Source: Paenibacillus typhae (lineage in GTDB: Bacteria; Bacillota; Bacilli; Paenibacillales; Paenibacillaceae). Taken from it: a stretch of 64,000 nt of DNA. The notes under the pieces were generated by a model. It did not search any database and was not told where the DNA came from. It worked only from the letters and a program-made list of their open reading frames with translations. A program made the translations under genes and the position numbers. The number at the start of each line of letters is the position of its first letter. Position 1 is the first letter of the stretch. Location of the stretch: positions 124,001-188,000 of the forward strand of contig NZ_FNDX01000009.1 of assembly GCF_900099765.1 (NCBI RefSeq), written 5' to 3'. This document shows, piece after piece, positions 59,981-64,000 of the stretch.

Positions 59981-61945
59981 TCAGAGATCCGGCTTAACAT
60001 GCATATGCCCGGCCGCCTCATCCCAAGGAACCGCATAGGCCTGTCCTTTTGCACAAAAGATCGAAGCCGACTGATAAGCCGGATCGGCATTCTTATCGTA
60101 TTGCTTCATGCCGATGATCTGTCCCGCCTGATGGCAGACTTGGTACCCGCCGGCCCGCAGGGACAGAGCCCCTTTGCCTTGGGTCATGGATGCCATCCTG
60201 ACCGGATAATTCATGAATGTGGCAACCGGCACCGTTCCGGTCAACACAGCCGTTTCACCATTCATTTCAGGTGCGGTAAAGCTGCCGCTGGCCTGCTGAA
60301 TATCGGACATCACCTTGCCTACATGATCGGCATGGATTCTGATTTTGAAATCATAAAACGGCTCCAGCAGCACATTCTCCGCCTGCTCCAGCCCCTGACG
60401 CAAGGCACGCAGCGCGGCTTCCCGGAAATCTCCGCCGGAGGTATGCTTGTTATGCGCCCTGCCGCTCAGGAGCGTAATCTGAACATCGGTCAGCGGCGAG
60501 CCGGTCAGCAGGCCGTGATGCCCTTTTTCCAGCAGCACCTGAACAATCTGATTCTGATAGCCGATAGCCAGATGATCAGGATGACACTTGTTATGTACCG
60601 TAACGCCGCTTCCGCGTTCACCCGGTTCAAGCTTCAGATGGACCTCGGCATAATGGCCGAGCGGTTCAAAATGTCCACAGCCGTAAACCATGCTATTTAT
60701 CGTCTCCATATACAGAATCTCCGGATCACCAAAAGTTACCTGAATTCGGAACCGTTCCCGGAGCACCTGCTCCAGCACCTCCAGCTGGATCTGGCCCATG
60801 ACCTGAATTTGCAGCTCCTGAAGTATTTCATCCCAGCTTACATTCAGCGAAGGATCTTCTGCACCAAGCTGCTGAAACGCCTGCAGCACCTCTTTCAGGT
60901 GAACCGGAGGTTCGAAGCAGACTTTGGATTTTAGCGCAGGAACGAGTCCGCTTTCTATGGTATCTTCCAGCTCTCCGACGCCTTCCCCCGGGCCGGCAGC
61001 CGTTACGCCGGTAACGGCAAACAATTCACCCGCCGCAGCCCATTCGGCCGCTGCCGTCTTCGACCCGTTAATCCGCCGGATACCGGTAATCCGTTCAGAG
61101 ATCCGCTTTCCGGCAGGACCGCAGGTTAACTCTTCCCGTACCTTAAGTACACCTTGCAGCGCTTTAATATAAGTGATTCTTGTGCCCTTGTCATCGTAGC
61201 GGACCTTGTATACTCTTCCGGCAAAAGGCAGACGGTAATCATATTCCGTGACCGCAAGCGCATCCAGATTACGGAGGAAGCTGCCGATCCCTTCGTCCAG
61301 CAGAGCGGAGCCTGCCATGCAAGGAAAGATTTTGCCCTGCCGTACCAGCTTAACCAGCGCCTCCTTCCAGGCCGGCTCGTCCAGGCTTCCATCGAGATAA
61401 GCCTCAAACAGCCCCTCATCCCGTTCCGCCAGAAAAGAGCACAGCTCCTCATTCACAGCGCCAGCATCAAGCTCCGGCAGCATCAAGGCATCTTCGCTGA
61501 GCAGCTGGCGGATCTCATTTAGCACACGCTGCGGATCGGCACCGGTCCGGTCTATTTTATTGATAAAAAAGATGGTCGGAACCCCATGTGAACGCAGCAG
61601 CTGCCATACCGTCTCCGTATGACCCTCCACACCTTCAACTGCGCTGACAATCACAACGGCATAATCGAGAATCTGGAGTACCCGCTCCATCTCCGGAGAA
61701 AAATCGACGTGGCCGGGAGTGTCCAGCAAAAAGTAACGTGAATCACCGTAGCTGAATTCCGCCTGATCAGCGAATACGGTGATGCCGCGCGCTTTTTCAA
61801 TCTCATGGGTGTCCAGAAAAGTATCCTTATGGTCCACTCTGCCCCTGCTGCGGATCGCTTCTGTATGGTAGAGCAGCTGCTCGGCGAAGGTCGTCTTTCC
61901 GGCATCGACATGGGCAAGCAGCCCGATTGTAATATTCTTGGTCAT
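59981..61945 (-). CDS. EF-G-like GTPase of the tetracycline-resistance ribosomal protection family
   Basis: A 654-residue translational GTPase close to the usual Tet(M)/OtrA length. GTPase motifs are LLAHVDAGKTTFAEQLL, DTPGHVDF and NKIDRTGADP. Domains II-V follow and the C-terminal VPVATFMNYPVRMASMTQGKGALSL resembles the EF-G domain V. The ATG at 61945 is chosen for the family start TKNITIGLLAHVDAGK. The best GGAGG lies 15-17 bases upstream, which is too far, so a non-ATG start nearer to it, such as CTG, cannot be excluded. Chromosomal relatives in Paenibacillus protect ribosomes from antibiotics; tetracycline resistance is inferred only. A hairpin at 62020 precedes it. Confidence 0.85.
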   Translation of the reverse strand: MTKNITIGLLAHVDAGKTTFAEQLLYHTEAIRSRGRVDHKDTFLDTHEIEKARGITVFADQAEFSYGDSRYFLLDTPGHVDFSPEMERVLQILDYAVVIVSAVEGVEGHTETVWQLLRSHGVPTIFFINKIDRTGADPQRVLNEIRQLLSEDALMLPELDAGAVNEELCSFLAERDEGLFEAYLDGSLDEPAWKEALVKLVRQGKIFPCMAGSALLDEGIGSFLRNLDALAVTEYDYRLPFAGRVYKVRYDDKGTRITYIKALQGVLKVREELTCGPAGKRISERITGIRRINGSKTAAAEWAAAGELFAVTGVTAAGPGEGVGELEDTIESGLVPALKSKVCFEPPVHLKEVLQAFQQLGAEDPSLNVSWDEILQELQIQVMGQIQLEVLEQVLRERFRIQVTFGDPEILYMETINSMVYGCGHFEPLGHYAEVHLKLEPGERGSGVTVHNKCHPDHLAIGYQNQIVQVLLEKGHHGLLTGSPLTDVQITLLSGRAHNKHTSGGDFREAALRALRQGLEQAENVLLEPFYDFKIRIHADHVGKVMSDIQQASGSFTAPEMNGETAVLTGTVPVATFMNYPVRMASMTQGKGALSLRAGGYQVCHQAGQIIGMKQYDKNADPAYQSASIFCAKGQAYAVPWDEAAGHMHVKPDL

Positions 61946-62019
61946 TTTTGCTGACAGTACACCTCCAAAAGTATAGTTCGTTTTCTTTATATACACCTGT
62001 ATGTACCTCATACAAAATA

Positions 62020-62060
62020 CACGGCAAACCATCCCTTCTCATTATGGGCGGTTTGCCGTG
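62020..62060 (-). terminator. Hairpin upstream of the ribosomal protection gene
   Basis: CACGGCAAACC (62020-62030) pairs perfectly with GGTTTGCCGTG (62050-62060). On the minus strand it is followed by TATTTTGTAT. It lies between the small membrane protein gene and the GTPase gene. It could end the former or act as an attenuator for the latter. Confidence 0.6.
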
Positions 62061-62087
62061 CTTGATCAATCCTGTGAAACGCATTAT

Positions 62088-62267
62088 CTATCCCTGCCTG
62101 GAACGGTTACGGCCTTCCTGATAGACGGCCAGCGCCCAAACCAGAACAAACAATGGAATAAAAATATACCAGGGAAGGGTTACAGTATCACCGATTATAA
62201 ACGAAATAAGAAGTAGGACCGCTATGACAATTATGGAATACAGCACGCCTCGTCCAAAAGTTCTCAT
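62088..62267 (-). CDS. Small membrane protein of unknown function
   Basis: A 59-residue protein with two adjacent transmembrane helices, VLYSIIVIAVLLLISFIIG and WYIFIPLFVLVWALAVY, and a basic C terminus EGRNRSRQG. GGAGG lies eight bases before ATG 62267, which is better placed than an upstream in-frame TTG. It is followed by the hairpin at 62020. I recognise no family. Confidence 0.65.
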   Translation of the reverse strand: MRTFGRGVLYSIIVIAVLLLISFIIGDTVTLPWYIFIPLFVLVWALAVYQEGRNRSRQG

Positions 62268-62370
62268 TTTTCCCGCCTCCACTTCATTCAGGTATATCCA
62301 ATATTACCCAAACTGGAGGGAATAACTCTAATTAGCGGGATTTCCGTGTTATATCTCTGAGTGCTCCTCT

Positions 62371-62583
62371 TTATACCTTTCTTTTCTTGAAGAAGATATA
62401 CAATAAAAATACTGCCGCTAACACAACAATAGCTAACATTAATAGTGTCGGATAATTGATAGAAAAGCCAAAGTCACCTTGAAACAGGTTGTCTTTTGGA
62501 GGATCATGCTTAACAGATAGGCCGTATTTATCTATTAACTCAGCCTTCTTGTCTTCCGTTAGATTATTTACTGCAGTTACCAT
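62371..62583 (-). CDS. Small membrane-anchored protein of unknown function
   Basis: A 70-residue protein. A hydrophilic N-terminal half (VNNLTEDKKAELIDKYGLSV) precedes one transmembrane helix, TLLMLAIVVLAAVFLLYIFF, and a basic end KKRKV. A GGGGGAGAGGG purine run precedes ATG 62583. It is separated from the neighbouring genes by gaps of 90-100 bases and appears to be monocistronic. No family is recognised. Confidence 0.6.
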   Translation of the reverse strand: MVTAVNNLTEDKKAELIDKYGLSVKHDPPKDNLFQGDFGFSINYPTLLMLAIVVLAAVFLLYIFFKKRKV

Positions 62584-62671
62584 ACCCTCTCCCCCTCGAA
62601 AAGCTTGCTATACCTGACAACCCACATAGTTATTCAATATTTGCCGCGGTCCAATCCTTTCACGTTAGAAC

Positions 62672-63544
62672 TCAGGAATGTTCAAAATGTCTGAGTTTAT
62701 CGGGATTGTGGATAAGATAAATGTTGCGGATTACGTGTCCGGTACTATGAAATAATGCAACGGAATCGACATGCTCTCCCACACGGAAGATGACCCCGGT
62801 CTGGCCGTTGATCTTGCTAATCTCGATCTGTACTCCCTCTTGCTGGTACAATTTATGGAAAGAACCAAATAGAAATTTGGACACGGAATCGGGCTGTGAG
62901 ATCGGGCGGACGGCGGCGAATACCTTCCCTCCCCCATCGGAAATAAGAATGACATCATCAGCCAGCATGGAGATGACCTGCTCTGTATTATCCCGCTCAA
63001 GTGCGGCCAGGAACCGGCGAACCCACAACTCTTTGTCACTCTCGACGACATCCGGCTCTCCTGCACCTGTGCCTATTTTCATCTTTGCGCGGCTAAATAG
63101 CTTCCGGCAGTTTATCTCACTTTTACCAATGATCTCGGCGATTCCACCGTATTCGATGCCGAGAGCCTCGCGCAATACGAATACCGCACGCTCTGCCGGT
63201 GACAGCTTCTCCAGCATTACCAGGACTGCATAGGACAGCAGCTCATCACGGACTATGAAATGGAGCGGATCCGACTCCGCAGTAGGGATGGGTTCGGGAA
63301 GCCACTCACCGGCATAATATTCCCTTCGCCTGCGGGCCGATTTATACAGGTCCCGGCAGCGGTTTACGACCATTTTACACAAATACGCCTTTGGCTCTTC
63401 GGTCAGGCCAGCCGGGTTCACATTGTATACTTTGAGAAAAACGTCCTGAACGGCATCTTCCGCATCGGACCATGTACCCGTCATTTGATAAGCCAGCGTA
63501 AGCATTAATTTTTTGTACTGACGGTATAATTCCTCTATCTCCAC
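62672..63544 (-). CDS. ECF41-type RNA polymerase sigma factor (SigJ-like)
   Basis: A 290-residue sigma factor. Region 2 has DAEDAVQDVFLKVYN near residue 27, and region 4 has LSPAERAVFVLREALGIEYGGIAEIIGKSEINCRKLFSRA. The linker carries WLPEP, and a C-terminal SnoaL-like domain carries DGGGK and NPDKL, which together are hallmarks of the ECF41 group. In that group the C-terminal domain controls activity in place of an anti-sigma factor. GTG 63544 follows a G-rich stretch. The flavoprotein gene upstream on the same strand is a plausible partner, as ECF41 genes usually lie next to oxidoreductases. Confidence 0.9.
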   Translation of the reverse strand: MEIEELYRQYKKLMLTLAYQMTGTWSDAEDAVQDVFLKVYNVNPAGLTEEPKAYLCKMVVNRCRDLYKSARRRREYYAGEWLPEPIPTAESDPLHFIVRDELLSYAVLVMLEKLSPAERAVFVLREALGIEYGGIAEIIGKSEINCRKLFSRAKMKIGTGAGEPDVVESDKELWVRRFLAALERDNTEQVISMLADDVILISDGGGKVFAAVRPISQPDSVSKFLFGSFHKLYQQEGVQIEISKINGQTGVIFRVGEHVDSVALFHSTGHVIRNIYLIHNPDKLRHFEHS

Positions 63545-63572
63545 CGCCCCCGTTTTTTTGAACTCATACCTG

Positions 63573-64000
63573 TTAAGTCGTCAGCATACTCGCTGTATCC
63601 CAAGTATATTTTTTGATTTTCCAGCTCAATTTCCCTGTGATCACAAAATCGAGTCCCCACTTATTCACCCAGGTTAATCCTTTACCGGGACCTAGTCCGA
63701 TGCAGAACAAATTCATATAGCTTTCATGGACCGGCGCCTGTTGCCCCTCGAGATCTGCCAGGATGATTTTGGCAAGCCGGGCCGCTTGGGGAATTGCTTC
63801 CTTACAAGTCCTGCCGTCTACAAGGCCGTTGACCGGGTCTATGATTCTGGCGCAGTCACCGATACTGTATACACCCGGCATATCTGCTACTCTATAGCTG
63901 AAGTCTACCTGTACGTATCCTTCCGAGGTTACTGGCAGGCCGATCGCTGACAGCATCGGATTAGGCTGCAGCCCGAGTGTCCAGATGCATAAACCTGCAG
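63573..64000 (-). CDS. NADH-dehydrogenase-like flavoprotein, C-terminal part, runs off the right edge
   Basis: The frame is open to the window edge, with only the last 141 codons visible. FYRVADMPGVYSIGDCARIID-type sequence (VADMPGVYSIGDCARII) is the second FAD-binding motif of pyridine-nucleotide disulphide/type II NADH dehydrogenase enzymes. It is preceded by LCIWTLGLQPNPMLSAIGLP and followed by IPQAARLAKIILADL. The internal ATG at 63956 is not the start. It ends 28 bases before the sigma factor gene and is probably co-transcribed with it. Substrate and full length cannot be judged. Confidence 0.85.
   Translation of the reverse strand, partial: AGLCIWTLGLQPNPMLSAIGLPVTSEGYVQVDFSYRVADMPGVYSIGDCARIIDPVNGLVDGRTCKEAIPQAARLAKIILADLEGQQAPVHESYMNLFCIGLGPGKGLTWVNKWGLDFVITGKLSWKIKKYTWDTASMLTT

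Noticed and set aside
59951..60934. 327-codon frame antisense to the ribosomal protection GTPase gene
   Set aside because: Shadow frame covering the 3' half of a clear EF-G-like gene.

Overview
The window reads as the chromosome of a spore-forming Firmicute, most probably a Paenibacillus. The left edge carries a Tlp-type small acid-soluble spore protein. Ribosome binding sites are strong GGAGG types with mixed ATG/GTG/TTG starts. There are YesM/YesN-type two-component regulators, CUT1 sugar permeases without their own ATPase, many glycoside hydrolases, and 3'-intergenic tandem repeats carrying GGGA/TCCC mini-hairpins. No rRNA, tRNA, CRISPR array or complete transposon was seen.

Layout. 0-5 kb: tlp end, an FAA-hydrolase-family gene, and a YesM/YesN-like histidine kinase/response regulator pair. 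5-13 kb (minus strand): a five-gene operon with a sugar-binding lipoprotein, two permeases, a large FAD oxidoreductase and a three-repeat protein of unknown function. A 45-bp element matching at 37 of 45 positions lies upstream of both the FAA-hydrolase gene and this operon, so both are probably controlled by the two-component system. 13-21 kb: two tandem GH38 alpha-mannosidases and a LacI regulator, with the same palindrome at the mannosidase promoter and the lacI promoter. 21-26 kb: an alpha-glucan operon (GH13 neopullulanase-like enzyme, amylo-1,6-glucosidase-like enzyme) behind a promoter/operator with a different palindrome. 25.8-29.1 kb: an AT-rich accessory island with two decayed resistance-type genes, a DinB-family gene and an orphan gene, punctuated by three related imperfect palindromes, resembling an array of gene cassettes.

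29-42 kb: mixed single genes, including an ArsR-like regulator with an ABC exporter, a deoxynucleotidase, acetyltransferases, a P-loop protein, a GT61 glycosyltransferase, a nitroreductase with a MarR regulator, a thioredoxin-reductase-like flavoprotein and small membrane proteins. 41-45 kb: an AraC regulator divergent from a GH2 beta-galactosidase. 45-51 kb: an SgrR-like regulator divergent from an MFS exporter, a VanZ-like gene, a FGGY sugar kinase and a YqkB-like protein. 51-58 kb: a nitrite assimilation cluster (nirB-nirD-nirC-cobA, minus strand) divergent from an ANTAR antiterminator gene and a TrpD2-like gene. The nirB leader contains the two A1/G4 hexaloop hairpins expected of an ANTAR target and a mutually exclusive terminator.

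58-64 kb: two repeat arrays, a pair of YdcZ-type (DUF606) membrane proteins and a Nudix hydrolase sharing a Crp/Fnr-like promoter arrangement, an EF-G-like ribosomal protection GTPase, two small membrane proteins, an ECF41-type sigma factor and the C-terminal end of an NADH-dehydrogenase-like flavoprotein that runs off the right edge. All functional statements come from reading the sequence and from family knowledge; no database search was run.
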